The notes below the pieces were generated by a model. That model did not search any database and had not been told where the DNA came from. It worked only from the letters and a program-made list of their open reading frames with translations. 64,000 nucleotides of DNA. Source: Rachicladosporium sp. CCFEE 5018. Taxonomy: Eukaryota > Ascomycota > Dothideomycetes > Cladosporiales > Cladosporiaceae. This document shows, in pieces, positions 10,454-21,590 of the stretch. The DNA lies in the NCBI GenBank assembly GCA_002077045.2, contig KZ111149.1, positions 220,019 through 284,018 on the forward strand. The letters are read 5' to 3'. Made by a program: the position numbers and the translations under genes. The first letter of the stretch is position 1. Each line of letters begins with the position of its first letter.

Positions 10454-11991
10454 GGTGAGGAAAGGTTGCGCAGTCCGAGATGGCCAATATCTGGGACTGA
10501 CAGAGTGGAGGTGTCACCTCGTGATGCCTAAATCGTCCCGCCGAGAGGATTTCAGGGAAGGGCAGGTAAAACCAAGAGAACGCACCACTCTCGGGTTACA
10601 GCCGGTGGTACCGCAGGAGGTCCATCACACTACAAGGAATCGTGTTCTGCAGAATCTCGAGCGGTCTCTCGTTACTGGAATCTGGCTTCCAACGACAGAC
10701 CGCGCCCACTTGCTGCCTTGTCCGCCTCAGTTTCCGAGTCGATGACTTCGTTATCAGTAGTGTTGGGTCCCACGTCGACTAGATTAGCCCGATAACGGCC
10801 TCCGCCAGCATGGGTTCCTTGGAGCAATATTACACTGTAGCGCACGCGAGTTCAGCAAGAGAAGCCCGGGCGAGTCTTGGAAAACGGATGTTCAGAAACC
10901 CGCCTGAAGTCAAAGTGGATACCCGAAGCCCTGCAGGATTCAGAAGACCGCGATCTGGACTTTCTAGGCTGGCGGGCCTCTCCGCGCGCTTGCCGCTGGT
11001 ACGAGTCTAATTGGGCGTCGGGAAGTGGACCTCACCCTCTCTGCCTCAAGGCCTAGAGGGAAATACAGTAATGAACGTGTCATGACCGCTAACCTGTCAT
11101 CACGATAACATCAAGTCCTGCGCCTGGAACCTCAAGGCGTAGAACATAAAGATCGAACCACAGGCGGCAACTGCACGGCCACAAGCCCCACGCGCACGTC
11201 CCTACATACCCTCTGACCAAGCCAACCTTCTAGACCTTCCTAGCGCGCACGACAGTCAGCACATGCATCGAAATTCGAGAACAGACCGGTAGAGCGTCAT
11301 TTCTCTCCGTTCATCTTTCGCCGCTTACAACAGCAGCATGTGGTCATCTGTTAACGGATGGCGTTGGTCATTAGGCCTCTATATCCGCAGCTCAGCTCAG
11401 ATTGTCTATCTCACATGAACGCGCGGCAGAGGCGGAGGCGCGAGATACTCGGAGGATCGATGAAGCTTCGCCATCTCATACTTCAGGCGACACTGACTCT
11501 ATGACTATTCTATCCCGCGATCGCACGACTCAAGCAACAACAGACCACGTTCTAGCTACAGTCTCCGGTACGAACGGCGTTTTGACTTTGATATGTCGTG
11601 CATCGCCTCCCCTGGCGCAGCAGTAGCCACCGCAATCGCATCAACGGTCTTCTCACCGCCACATCATATGTAGTAGCGGAATTTGCGCGCTCCTACCATT
11701 ATGCACTGGACGGGCCTGATCTCCGCAGAGATCTTGCGGCGTTGTTGCTGGTCAGCGCAGTATGCTCCGGAAGTCTGGGTCAACGGGCATATGTAGGTTT
11801 CTCGTAGGTTTGGTAACATCGGGACTTTGTTGCCTCGCATGTGGAGGTATAGATGCTGCTATGTACAATACAATCTACGAATCTCCGAAAGCGTGGTGAC
11901 GACATCTATGCCAGCGCCTCCAGGCGCTTCTATGAGACTCCCGCAGCCATGGGCTAGTCTCCAGACCCCGATTCAAATGCCGCGTGCGATG
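10454..11991. promoter_or_regulatory. 1.5-kb intergenic, histidine-kinase upstream region
   Basis: Lies between the 5' end of the histidine kinase and the 3' end of palF, both on the minus strand, so it contains the kinase promoter and the palF 3' UTR. Only short frames are open, and their translations are not maintained well between the arms. No RNA gene was recognised. The mirror is 42225-43754. Confidence 0.5.
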
Positions 11992-14348
11992 CTATCGCAC
12001 TACGCCATCTATGGGCGGTGCTGTTGATGTTCCTGCCTCGTATCCGTGTGGAGAAGACTCCGGAGCTACCTCTCCCGCGTCGGTAGGTGGCGCAGAGGCC
12101 TCGGCTTCTAGCTGGCGACGCTGCAGCTCTTGCTTATCTTCTCCTACCGGCGAAGGTAGTATGTTCGGCGGAGGCGCAATGTATGCAGGCGCTGGATCTG
12201 CCACAGGTGCATCGCCGTGTGGACTTGACGGGCCAGCTGCAACTCCATGAATCCGATGTGTCGATGATCCAGTTTCTGTGGGTGGGGGATAGTCGTAGCC
12301 ATGCCCGTTCATCGCCTCAGGCAGATAAGGAGCTGTACCTTCGTCCAGGGCTCCAGCTTCGGCTTGATCGTCATCCATGCCTGGAGGCTGACTAGGTAGT
12401 AGTCGTTGCTCAGCTAGACGCAGCCGTTCCTTCTCGCTCATCTGCGACTCATCGGGCACATGAGGCATGGGTACCTCAGGCACTTCGTCGTATGCACCCT
12501 CTTGGTAGTAAGCGTAGTCATAAACTCCCTGCTGTCCACCATTACCCCAGTCATGCGGCTGATGATCATGCCAGTAAGGCTGAGGAGTGACGTCTCCGAT
12601 GTCAGATTGGTCGCGTGTCGTCGGAGTACGCAGAGCATCGGGAGGCATGACTGTGTCCGCAGAGGTCTCTGTATCGTTGACGGTCGACAAGGCATCGACT
12701 TTTCGCTTTCCCTTACGACGCTCGCTGTCCTGTGTGCCGATAACGACTTCGAACGAGCATGAAATCACCGACTTGTCCCGTCTGATGGGTGTCGTATCGA
12801 GAAGATTGGATCCGAAGGGAGCAAGCCCATTCCGCTCGCCATCGTATTCGTCTGCGCCAGTCATCCTGGCGCTGGTAAGACCACCCAAGTTGGCTATCGC
12901 ACTACCCAGAGTGCTGAGCTTGCCTTGGATGTCCACGATCACTTCCACGTAGTACTTGAAGCCGATCATCGCACCAGGAACGGTCGAAATGGTGGGAAAC
13001 GCGTCGTCAGGTACGCGTACCTTCACTGTCGTTTCGGACGTCAGTGTGCCTGGATTGACCAGCAGTGGCTGTACACTCTGTGCCAGGTCCTTGCGGAAGG
13101 TATGACTGGAGCCAGCTCCAGACAAAGACAGTCCACCAAGACCCGTCATGGATCGTGGGTAGTAGTCTTCATATTTGGGTTTGCCGCCTTTCTCGGTCGG
13201 GCCCAGTGGAATGACCGGATGCATATCTACCCGTGCTAGACGATATAGCGTCACAATGATTCCATTCATGCTCTTGATGTGCTTTGTATGGTTGATAGTG
13301 ACCTTCACTGGTATGCTGTCGCCTCGTAAACACCCGCCAACGCAAGACTCAATCTCGGCCGTAATCGTCTTGCCTGAGCCGAGCGAGGTCTTGCTTTGAG
13401 TGGCATGCTGGTGTGAGCTAGCAGTAGGAGAGGCAGGATTTGACTCTGCCTGTGACACCCTTCTGAACCCACTGCTTTCACTGTCGAGGCTCATCTCGCT
13501 TGGGGATGGATTACGAGCAGAGGCACTCTCAGGTCGTGTGCTCGGTGCCAGGGATTGCCCATCGGGTAGTGGATCACTCTGAGAGCCGGAGTCGGTTTTC
13601 CGCGATCGTGGGTCTGCCTGATCGACAAGCTTCTTGGCTTGGTGCTTAGCTCGTGATCTACGCGATATCGCTTCGAGCGTGATTGTGCGAGGCTTTGGCG
13701 GGTAAAGTGGCGAAATGTCTATGCGTTCCATGAAGTAGACCTTGCGCTCACAGCTGAGTGTAGGTGAGATGGTCGTAGGCCGGGTCATAGTGGCATGGAC
13801 CATGTACGAGATTGTACCCCGTTCGAACTTGAGCTATCGTCAGCACAGCCTCGCACGCGATCAGTAGCAGATGAAAGACTCACATCGATACTGCTGGGCA
13901 GATCAGAGTCGGGGAACTCCAGCTCATAGTCGAACTGATATGTCCCCTCCGCGAGCCTCCCATCGCCGCAAAGTACGATCTCATCCTCGAACAAAGTTGC
14001 GAATCCATTGCCGAAGTACTCGCCGGACTTCTTGCCACCCGTTGTGCCTGTGGATGCTGTGTTTCCTCGGTGAGCCTCTCCAGGTGACCCAGGGTTCTTG
14101 TAGACTTGCGCGTAGCCTCTCAATGCCACTACGATGTGCGTGACGCGTACTGGGCGGCCAACGCGTAAGCACACGCTGCCCTCCACAAGATCGCCTGGTA
14201 AGTACTGTTTATGCGGATGCTTGGGCTCGATAGTGAACTCTGCAATCGCCCGGGCTTTGTTGCTGAAGGGCGAAATAATGCGATTCAGGATGCCGCGGCC
14301 AGGAGACGCCGAAAGGGTGGACGGAGCGCGCTCAGATACCGCTGGCAT
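11992..14348 (-). CDS. palF: PalF/RIM8 arrestin, pH-signalling, left copy with shortened C-terminus
   Basis: Two exons: complement 13884-14348 and 11992-13827, with a 56-nt intron, giving 766 aa. The arrestin-N signature of the PalF/RIM8 family is clear (P-G-D-L-V-E-G-S-V, V-T-H-I-V-V-A-L-R-G, G-E-Y-F-G-N-G-F-A-T-L-F-E-D-E). Splicing regenerates the family motif F-E-R-G-T-I-S-Y-M. The arrestin-C part contains S-I-P-V-K-V-T-I-N-H and R-T-like S-M-T-G-L-G-G-L-S-L-S. In the Pal/Rim pathway PalF links the plasma-membrane sensor PalH to ESCRT-dependent activation of PacC at alkaline pH. Compared with the right copy this one lacks 75 bp in frame just before the stop, which removes the L-P-K-Y-E-R tail. 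Confidence 0.93.
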
Positions 14349-15083
14349 GCTGGAGGCAGCAGTACAGAGGGAATCGACAGGCGCATTGACCGTGCTACGT
14401 GAGCTCGTGTGCGATCGCCCAGTGTATGCAGGGCGAAGAGAATGTTGATGTTGACCCTAGACGATGTCGAGGGGGGGTGGTCGCGTGTCTGTTATGCGAC
14501 GGCATTGTTAGTATATCTCTGGTCTACAGAGTTCGTCCGGTCTTGTCGCTGCCGGACGGATGACATATCGTGATCCTCCGACGGTGGGAATGGCCGTGTC
14601 TGATGTTGTGGCAGCGGCGGTCGAGATGCGAGACGGGGGGCTGTGCAAGTTCGCGGACCGGACCATCGTTACGCGGCACGCGTAGGGGCATCTTCATGCT
14701 GCTATTTCTCTTCATGGGCCGTGAGATGCAGCGAGATCAAAGTCCCTGCGTAATAGCGTTCCGCGCTGCTTATCAGATCGCCGAGTAACGAGCAGAGATG
14801 CGCTGAAGGGCAGTGTCAGGTCACAAGAGGATGTGCTCACCTTTACAGTACAAGTCTTGGCCTTGCTCGCCAAGCAGTGCTTGAACGTAGGAAACATGTG
14901 CCGGAGAAGCGAACGTTCACTTCACTCGTGTTCCCCTCCGGCAAAAGCCCGGCTGTGCCTTCCTCCATCATCCGACAGTCTGACTATTCCGGAGTAAGCC
15001 TGTGCCCTACATCACGCCACATGTAAATCCACACAGAGGCTCACATTGAATACGCCTTCGTAACACTGGCCAGCACCAGGAGG
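14349..15083. promoter_or_regulatory. palF upstream region and uninterrupted insertion site
   Basis: About 735 bp upstream of palF on one side and of a small ORF on the other. It contains the empty counterpart of the right-arm insertion: the 10-mer whose plus-strand form here is GCTCACCTTT (14835-14844) is single, whereas in the right arm two copies flank 4.6 kb. No gene is convincingly seen. Confidence 0.55.
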
Positions 15084-15443
15084 ATGTCACCGCCAGACCT
15101 TCGAGAAGAGATTGCGAGTCTAGTATCGCCCGTTGACAGCGACCCATATATCGCCCATGCAAGGCGACCTGTGAGCAACGAGCTGCATCGGTACATCGAC
15201 CCTCAGTATGCTGCGCATGGCAGGCGTACTTCGAAGTGCACTGTCGCTGGCATAAACGGCAACGAGTACGACATTACTGGCAAACTCTGCCAAGCTCTCG
15301 TCGACGACATGATGGTACCACTGACCGAAGACGAACTAGTCATGAAGTGCAGCCTCGTTCGCGTGGACGGCCAAGCAGGTGAATGTAATGGAGAACATCA
15401 TGCGGCGCTGACAGAGTCAGCACGCCAGACGACTAACTTGTGA
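15084..15443 (+). CDS. Small unassigned ORF, 119 aa, left copy
   Basis: An intact frame starting MSPPDLRE and ending in the same stop as its mirror at 34127-34486. No family is recognised, and no signal peptide or membrane segment is seen. The two copies differ at about 12 residues. Comparing them by eye gave roughly 13 amino-acid-changing and 5 silent base differences, close to neutral expectation. It may therefore be a chance frame or a fast-evolving or dying gene. Confidence 0.35.
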   Translation: MSPPDLREEIASLVSPVDSDPYIAHARRPVSNELHRYIDPQYAAHGRRTSKCTVAGINGNEYDITGKLCQALVDDMMVPLTEDELVMKCSLVRVDGQAGECNGEHHAALTESARQTTNL

Positions 15444-15897
15444 TGACGCCGCGTGAAATGATCAATTGCTGGTACACTCAGACTGCTAGTAATCACGAAT
15501 TGTATCGACGGCCGCTGGAGTACAACGATTTCATGGCGAGACCTTGTTAGTCTGCAGAGGGCAATTCAGGAGACCTCATCTCTTGTTCTCGGTGGCTCGG
15601 CATCCGTGAAGTGGCATCTCCAAGCGATTAATTTCCGACAGCTTTACAGCCCGTCGCGTGTACCCCTTGCTACCCACGTGCAAGGCAGCGGACGAGCATC
15701 TGTAACTGTGGTCTGGTTACTTGTACCAACGTGCACGTCAATCTAGTAGAGCTGCAAACGCGTACACATGCACTCTGCGACCATGTCATCGAGGCAGGCG
15801 CTCAGGTATGCAAGCGCTGTCAATGGGCCGACGTGCGAACATGTTAGTGAGCTACAGCGATCTGCCACAGGGCCCGAGGGTTGCCGCAAGACTACCG

Positions 15898-16023
15898 CTA
15901 CTCGGCTGCGGGTATCTTGTTATCGTGGCGCTTTGCTGGGGATAGGATCTCGGTCCCAACGCCGGCGTCCAAGGCGTTGCGTGGCAAGCTTAGTGCTTTC
16001 GCGAACTTGTCGGCGCAGAGCAT
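15898..16023 (-). CDS. Possible 41-aa small ORF or exon, left copy
   Basis: A short frame starting MLCADKFAKALSLPR, with the same length, start and stop as 33543-33668 in the right arm. No homology is recognised. It could be an exon of a spliced gene that could not be assembled, or chance. Confidence 0.2.
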   Translation of the reverse strand: MLCADKFAKALSLPRNALDAGVGTEILSPAKRHDNKIPAAE

Positions 16024-16516
16024 TGCAGCGAAGAGCGTGGAGTAAGGCCACTAGCGCCGATGGATGGCGTGGGAGGAGTACAGCGTGAGGAGTGTTAGTA
16101 AGTTGTGCGGTATTGGCATAAAGACTTTAGGATGAGGCAGTGCCGCGATTCGTCGCGGGCATTGAGGAGTGGTGAGTGATGGAGGAACGTAGTGAGGGAT
16201 GGTCAATTGAGTACGAGTCAAGAGTGGTGACAGAAAATTGATGGAGGGAAAGGAACGAGTGATGTGTGACGAGGCGGTATTGAAGGGGAAGTAAGACCAG
16301 GGGGCCGATGGGCAAAGTTCTATTGGAACGCGCTTGTACCAATCGATCTGTCAATATGATAAGTGTTCCGAAAACACAATAGCCGTATCATATCTACCTG
16401 ATAAAATTACTCTCCTTCGATACTCTTCACTATCACGGTGTCCATGCATTGGAACGTGGGGAGATCGACAGCCGTCACGTGACCCTGATCTGACTCGCGC
16501 GGGACGACACATCAGC

Positions 16517-16530
16517 CGGAGTTCACTCCG
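16517..16530. promoter_or_regulatory. CGG-N8-CCG inverted half-site pair (left 1)
   Basis: CGGAGTTCACTCCG. The outer CGG and CCG triplets are retained relative to 33050-33063 in the other arm, while two centre bases differ. Inverted CGG triplets are the classic layout of Zn(II)2Cys6 regulator sites; the N8 spacing is only suggestive. Confidence 0.3.
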
Positions 16531-17045
16531 TTCTCCGAAATCCCATCTCTCTACTCATCGTCGATGACGATCAGGACCTTCGGAACCGGCCCCTGAACCG
16601 ACCTTCCAAAGAGGCCTAGTCTGCTGCAGTGTGATCAACGCGATCGTGACAGCAGGGACATCGGCCCACGCGAGAACAGCGCTTGCGGCTTGGGAGGGTC
16701 TAGTTTCGCCATGCCCAGATTGCATCTTCAAGCGAGCGGATTCAAGGGGCGGCTTGGGGAGATCACGATGCAAGTGGAGTGCGAGAGATGACCGAAGATG
16801 CACATCGCCCGATGGGATTGTAGGGAATGAGGTTGCTGTCTTGAGGACAGGTGCAATGCCATTCGAAGGGGAGTCGTCAACGACAGGCTGCACCAGATCA
16901 CCTGCTCTGTGACCCGGCTACGCCGGCAACATCCACCTGGACCAGCCCAGGCGGCGTCAACGCATTCCCTCATGTTGCACAGATCGGCACTCTTTGCGCT
17001 GACTGGACGAACCCAGCGGGAGCATGAGAATGTGGATCTCGCGTC

Positions 17046-17063
17046 GCCGGAGTCAACTCCGGC
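17046..17063. promoter_or_regulatory. CGG-N8-CCG palindrome (left 2)
   Basis: GCCGGAGTCAACTCCGGC: a near-perfect 18-bp inverted repeat. It matches the perfect palindrome at 32514-32533 except for one centre base. It lies about 650 bp upstream of the SAM/HMG gene. Confidence 0.35.
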
Positions 17064-17712
17064 AGTGGTAGGGCAATCTACGTCAACCTGGAAGTTGTCT
17101 GTGCAGAATATGCACATCTGGCTTTGCCCCATCTCTCGCTTTGCGGTCCGTGAGGATCGTCGATTCTTTCGGCCCACACACACGAGATCGGCATCAGCCG
17201 TCTTCTTTCACACGCGCTGTGATTGAAGACAAGCACAGACGTAGAGTCGTAGTGCAATTTCTCGATCCTGGATCTGGTCATTTCTTAACATCCCGTGCCA
17301 CACCTATACGCGATCTCTGAACCCAGTCAGGAAATAGTGCATGTCTATCACCTGAACGCAGTGCGTCGACCTCGCTGTGCGTTCCACAACATTCACCGGG
17401 AATACACTAGGAGCTCTCTCCGCGCATGTACGAAACTGTCTCGACTGTACCCGGCCATGCACGCATATCTCGGACAGCCACCCACCTTTGCACCTGCAGA
17501 CGCCCATTGCCTAGACTGCCGTCAGCTGGTGTGACCTGTAGCAAACTCTCTGTTGAACGCCATATCCGAGGGGGCGCTCTCCTATGCTGCTGCCGCTGTT
17601 TATCTCATACCCGCTTCGGCGACCTTGAACCGCTTTGCCTCTCTACCTCTCACGCGGTGTGCATTCCAAACAGCCAGCACTCAGGTCTTTACTGGTCTAT
17701 ATGGGACGGATC

Positions 17713-19407
17713 ATGGAGACAACCTCAGGCGACTTCTACGATTCGCTGCATTCCATCGGTCTGACGCAGTATCACGACAAATTTGTCCAGGAGGCGTTCG
17801 ATACCTGGGAAGTTCTGATCGATATCACAGAGCCTGATCTGTATGTTTGTCTTGTGGCTCGAGACTCACGGGAGGCACGCGACTGATACTATTTAGTGAC
17901 GCACTGGGAGTGAAACTCGGACATCGCAGGGTAGGTGCAGAGCCGATATGCGAGAGCTATGACAATTGCCGTTTCAGGTGACTGACCGTGTCTTTATCGA
18001 CGCAGGTGCTTCAACGTGCAATCTTGGATTACAGGCGGAAGAACAGCTACGACGCGAGTAGCTATGGCGCAGCTGAAGACCGGGAGGATTTTGCCAAAGT
18101 AGACCCAGTAATTGGCGCAGATGACGACACCAACGGGAATGGTGTCGCTCGCGCGACCGTGAATGGGAAGCGTCGGTATCGGCGGCACCCAAAGGTAAGT
18201 AGTATCATGCATTCGATCCGGGAAGGACGATATAATTGTGACGAATCGACGCTGATGATCGAGACAGGCGGACGAATATGCTCCAGATCGGCCGCCTTCG
18301 GCATATGTTCTGTTCTCTAATTGTACGTACTCAGTCGCGCCCTGCTGAGCTGGCAGCTGACAAGCTCGCAGACACAAGAGCAGACCTCAAAGGTTCTGAT
18401 CCTAGCTTTACCGAGATCGCCAAGACTGTCGGCGAGCGCTGGCGGGTGCTCCCTCAAGACGAGAAAGCGGCGTACGAAAGCCGCAGCCAGGCGGCTAAAG
18501 ACAAGTATTACTCTGAGTTGTCAGAGTATAAGAAGACCTCCAAGTTCGCAGAGTATCAAATCTATCTGGCAGACTTCAAGGCGAAGCACGAGCCACCTTC
18601 GCATGGTAGGTAATCCCACTCCTCTCTTCTGCGACGCAAGACTGACGCATATAAGAAGGCAAACGAAAGCGTGACGACAAGCTCTCCGTTCTAGCTTCCA
18701 GCGGCAGCAACGGTACAGACGCCGGCGCCAGCAACAGCAGCTCCGAAAATTCCATCCCCACCGACAGCACCCTAGACCACCGCAACTCCATTGTCGAGTC
18801 TCCAAGCAGCAGCAACACGCCCAACTACAAGCACCCCAGACCTACGCCCTCGCAAACCACGACACGACAGTGCAACGCAGCCGCAGCAGACGGCTCGTCG
18901 TCCTCCCCCCGCCTCCCCAAACCCCGCTTCGCACCGCAACCCACGCCCGAACGCCTCAAGTCTGCCACTCTGCCGTTGCTACCGCCTTACCCAGATCCCA
19001 TCCGCGCCTCGAAACACGCCTTCACCACGCACATCAACCATCCCATGGCCATCTCCACACAGTTGGCTTATGGCTACGTTCCCAATCTCGGCAACGGCAT
19101 CCCCTCGGGCTCCCGGTCTTCGTCGTCGCTGAATGGCAATTCCGCGACGCCGCCGTTACCAGGGCTGGACAAGTTCTCGGCGCCGTCGGCGCTCGGTCGA
19201 ACGCCGGATTTCCTTGCCTCGATTGAGAGTCCTGGGGGTGTTGCCAGGATGGCGGATAGGAGATTACCGCCACTACTCATGGGAAGTAGCAAGGGCTATT
19301 CTCAAAGCAGTTCGCTGGGCGCAGTGGGGATCGCGAGTCTGCTGAGAGCTGGCGAGCATTTAGATGGTGGCGGGTCGTCTGGGATGGGCGCAGCCGCGAG
19401 ACCTTGA
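17713..19407 (+). CDS. SAM-domain plus HMG-box DNA-binding protein, left copy
   Basis: Six exons: 17713-17840, 17897-17930, 18006-18194, 18268-18322, 18372-18605 and 18656-19407, all GT-AG, giving about 463 aa. An N-terminal SAM-like domain (F-Y-D-S-L-H-S-I-G-L-T-Q-Y, W-E-V-L-I-D-I-T-E-P-D-L, V-K-L-G-H-R-R) is followed by an HMG box (about residues 121-195: R-P-P-S-A-Y-V-L-F-S-N-Y, E-I-A-K-T-V-G-E-R-W, K-Y-Y-S-E-L-x-E-Y-K). Then comes a basic G-K-R-K-R-D-D stretch and a long Ser/Pro-rich tail. The combination suggests a chromatin or transcription factor that binds or bends DNA and self-associates through SAM. An upstream ATG at 17701 is possible; 17713 was chosen because conservation between copies improves there. 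The HMG box is split by an intron within N-Y/T-R. Confidence 0.82.
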
Positions 19408-19594
19408 AAGGTTCGGTATACGTGTAGATGACCTTTTTCGGCTTCCGGGCTTCAGATGAGGCAAACGCATAAGGACGGATATTGTGCTTCAGCATGGATG
19501 TTAGGGCGGAAATTGCCAACGAGCAATGAAGGCAGGCTTTACTTGGATCGGCTACAGGATGTGTATATATACCCACACGCAGAACACGAATTGC

Positions 19595-20760
19595 TCATGC
19601 TCCTGCTTTTAGCATTAGAATGTCCTGCATCGCTCTGCCGTCCATTGATGCTAGTCGTTTCTGCGCTATGTAGCGTTGTCGTACTGCGTGTCGGCTGCCA
19701 CCGAAGAGCGACTGTGGTTGCGGAACGGCCGTAGGTGCTATAGATTGAGCCAATACTTCTGTAGATGCTATAGCGACTGTAAGTTCCGAGTCGAGAGATG
19801 CGCTCGTGCCAGGTGCAGTAGGTGGATTCGCTTTAGCTTCACGTCGCAAGCGGCGTGCCTCTCTGCGCGCAGCTTTCTCGGCCTTTGCTTCGTCCTTCAA
19901 CAGCCTCTTTGCATTCTTGGCTGCCCGTGCTTCGTCTTCGTCTGCCAATGGCACAGTCGTGGGCCGTACAGGCTCTGAAGCAGCGTTACTGCGCTTCGAT
20001 CTTCGCTTCGCTTTTCTTGCTGCCTTTGCCAGCTCGGCATCCGTTTCGGGTACTGCCATGGCTTCGCTCTGGATGTCTGCCAGCACATCTGTGCCTCCTG
20101 CTGCTTTCCTAGCCTTCCTGGCTGCACGTATAACGTCCGCATCCGTCATAGCCTTCCCAGCAGCCTTCGTCGCAGCGAGATCTCCGCTCTTGAGCCGCTT
20201 CTCAGACTTGCTAACACCTTCCATGTCGTCGTCCCACTTCCTCTTCTCCCCTGCTTTACTCTCCTCCTCGTGCATGACCAGCTTATCGCCAACCAAGAAA
20301 CCTCCACTAACAAACCCCATAACCCCTCCATACCTCACCCTTAACATCGCATCCCTCCGCTTCCCCTCCACGACATCATCGACCTTCGCCTCCTCCCTTC
20401 CATTTAGCCTCCCGAAGATGCCCTCCAAGCCCTTGAGTCCGAAGGTCTCCTTGCTCTCGCCGCCTCGCTTCGCTCCCAGTCCTGCATTGTCTTCTCGCAA
20501 CAGGACGCGGATATGTGAGCTATTCGCTGCTGTGTAACGTGAGGCCTGTGGAGCGTTGACGGCGCCCAGAGTTGTGCCTGGCGACCACCCTTGGGAAGTC
20601 AGCAGACGGTGGCCGTAAGCTGATGTATCGGTGGACCAGGTGGTGTTGTTGGGGTCGTTGGAGAGTCTCGTGCGTCTGTGAAGGTGATGTCAGTACAGAG
20701 GTGTTGGAACCCAGGGAGCTGGAGAGGGGGGAATTACGATTTGGGCGCGCTGAGACCCAT
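19595..20760 (-). CDS. G-patch protein of PXR1/PINX1 type, left copy
   Basis: Two exons: complement 20738-20760 (23 nt) and 19595-20675, intron 62 nt, giving 367 aa. The N-terminus MGLSAPKS and the G-patch (about residues 26-80: S-A-Y-G-H-R-L-L-T-S-Q-G-W, G-x-x-L-G, D-N-A-G-L-G-A-K) match the fungal PXR1 family. The rest is Lys/Arg/Ala-rich with charged helices, as expected for a nucleolar protein. Known role of the family: pre-rRNA and snoRNA maturation through stimulation of the DEAH helicase Prp43, and telomerase inhibition for PINX1. It is tail-to-tail with the SAM/HMG gene and divergent from the coiled-coil gene, with 226 bp between start codons. Confidence 0.85.
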
Positions 20761-20986
20761 TGCGAGTGGGCTATGGACGGTGATACGAGATGTACGGATG
20801 TAGTTATCGAGATTGACAAAATTTGGGGAAGTCGATGTGATGGCGAGTCAGGTATCATGTGCTTTTGGCCTGAGGCACACATATGAAGATCGCTCCTTCC
20901 TGCTCGACGACGACAACGACCTCACTTCATATCATCGCACACCATCTAGTGATAACCACTTCGTAGCATCTCACACTTCATGTCCA

Positions 20987-21520
20987 ATGGCTCCACCACG
21001 CAAAACCAACTCCGATGTCTCGCCTCCCGATCCCATCACCCAAGAGGCCCAGTCCCAAACTTCGCAAGACCTCGACACGAGCGCTATGCAAGGGCTTCTA
21101 GAGAAACACAAAAAGAGCGTTAGTCAAGCTACCTGACTGCGGCAAAAGTGGCCTCTCGTTCTGACGCCGAGTTTTCCCAGGTAAAAGCTCGTCGTCGCAC
21201 GCGCGAAAATGCCATCCGTGAAGCTCATCAGCAGCGTATAGACACCATACGTGGGAAGCTTGAGGTTGCTGTGCAGAGAGACGACGAGCAATTGTAAGTA
21301 TCTTTCTCTTTGCGCGACGCGAGTCTGACATGTTGACTCGATTGCTAGTCGTGCACGCTGACTTCCACAGGTGAAGCGCCTCTGTGAGCTAGTGCAGAAG
21401 GAACGGAAGTTGGAAAACACTATCTTGTCTTCGAAAGCCGAGCTGGACAACGTGATCGAGAATGCTGTCAAGCATCTGCAGATGGCCATCGAGGAACGCA
21501 CGGAAGACTTACAAACCTGA
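20987..21520 (+). pseudogene. Coiled-coil small protein, left copy with premature stop
   Basis: Three exons by analogy with the right copy: 20987-21118, 21181-21293 and 21349-21520. In the right copy these encode about 138 aa. Here the fifth codon of exon 3 is TGA (21359-21361) where the right copy has CGA, so translation stops after about 85 aa. No alternative acceptor restores the frame. Downstream codons still match the right copy closely (for example the stretch S-S-K-A-E-L-D-N-V-I-E-N-A), so the stop is recent. The predicted protein is Lys/Arg/Glu-rich and helical, and the family is not recognised. A sequencing error is the alternative. Confidence 0.6.
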
Positions 21521-21590
21521 GCTATGATGTGGCGAGCATCGACCGCGGAGTCGAGAGTAGTGGTGGTGGACTGGTTAGCTATGTCGAGGT

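Larger units (their letters stand above)
15444..17712. other. 2.3-kb low-coding region upstream of SAM/HMG gene
   Basis: A long stretch with several overlapping short frames on both strands and no recognisable domain. It holds a 41-codon frame (15898-16023) kept in both arms, two CGG-N8-CCG palindromes (16517-16530, 17048-17061), and a block (about 16347-16474) that cannot be aligned to the other arm. Frames around 16555-17226 stay open in both arms but accumulate replacements freely. The last few hundred bases should be the promoter and 5' UTR of the SAM/HMG gene. Confidence 0.5.

Noticed and set aside
16555..17226. Overlapping frames of 105-161 codons open on both strands and in both arms
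   Set aside because: No domain is recognised, replacements accumulate freely between arms, and the frames overlap each other antisense. Treated as non-coding upstream DNA.
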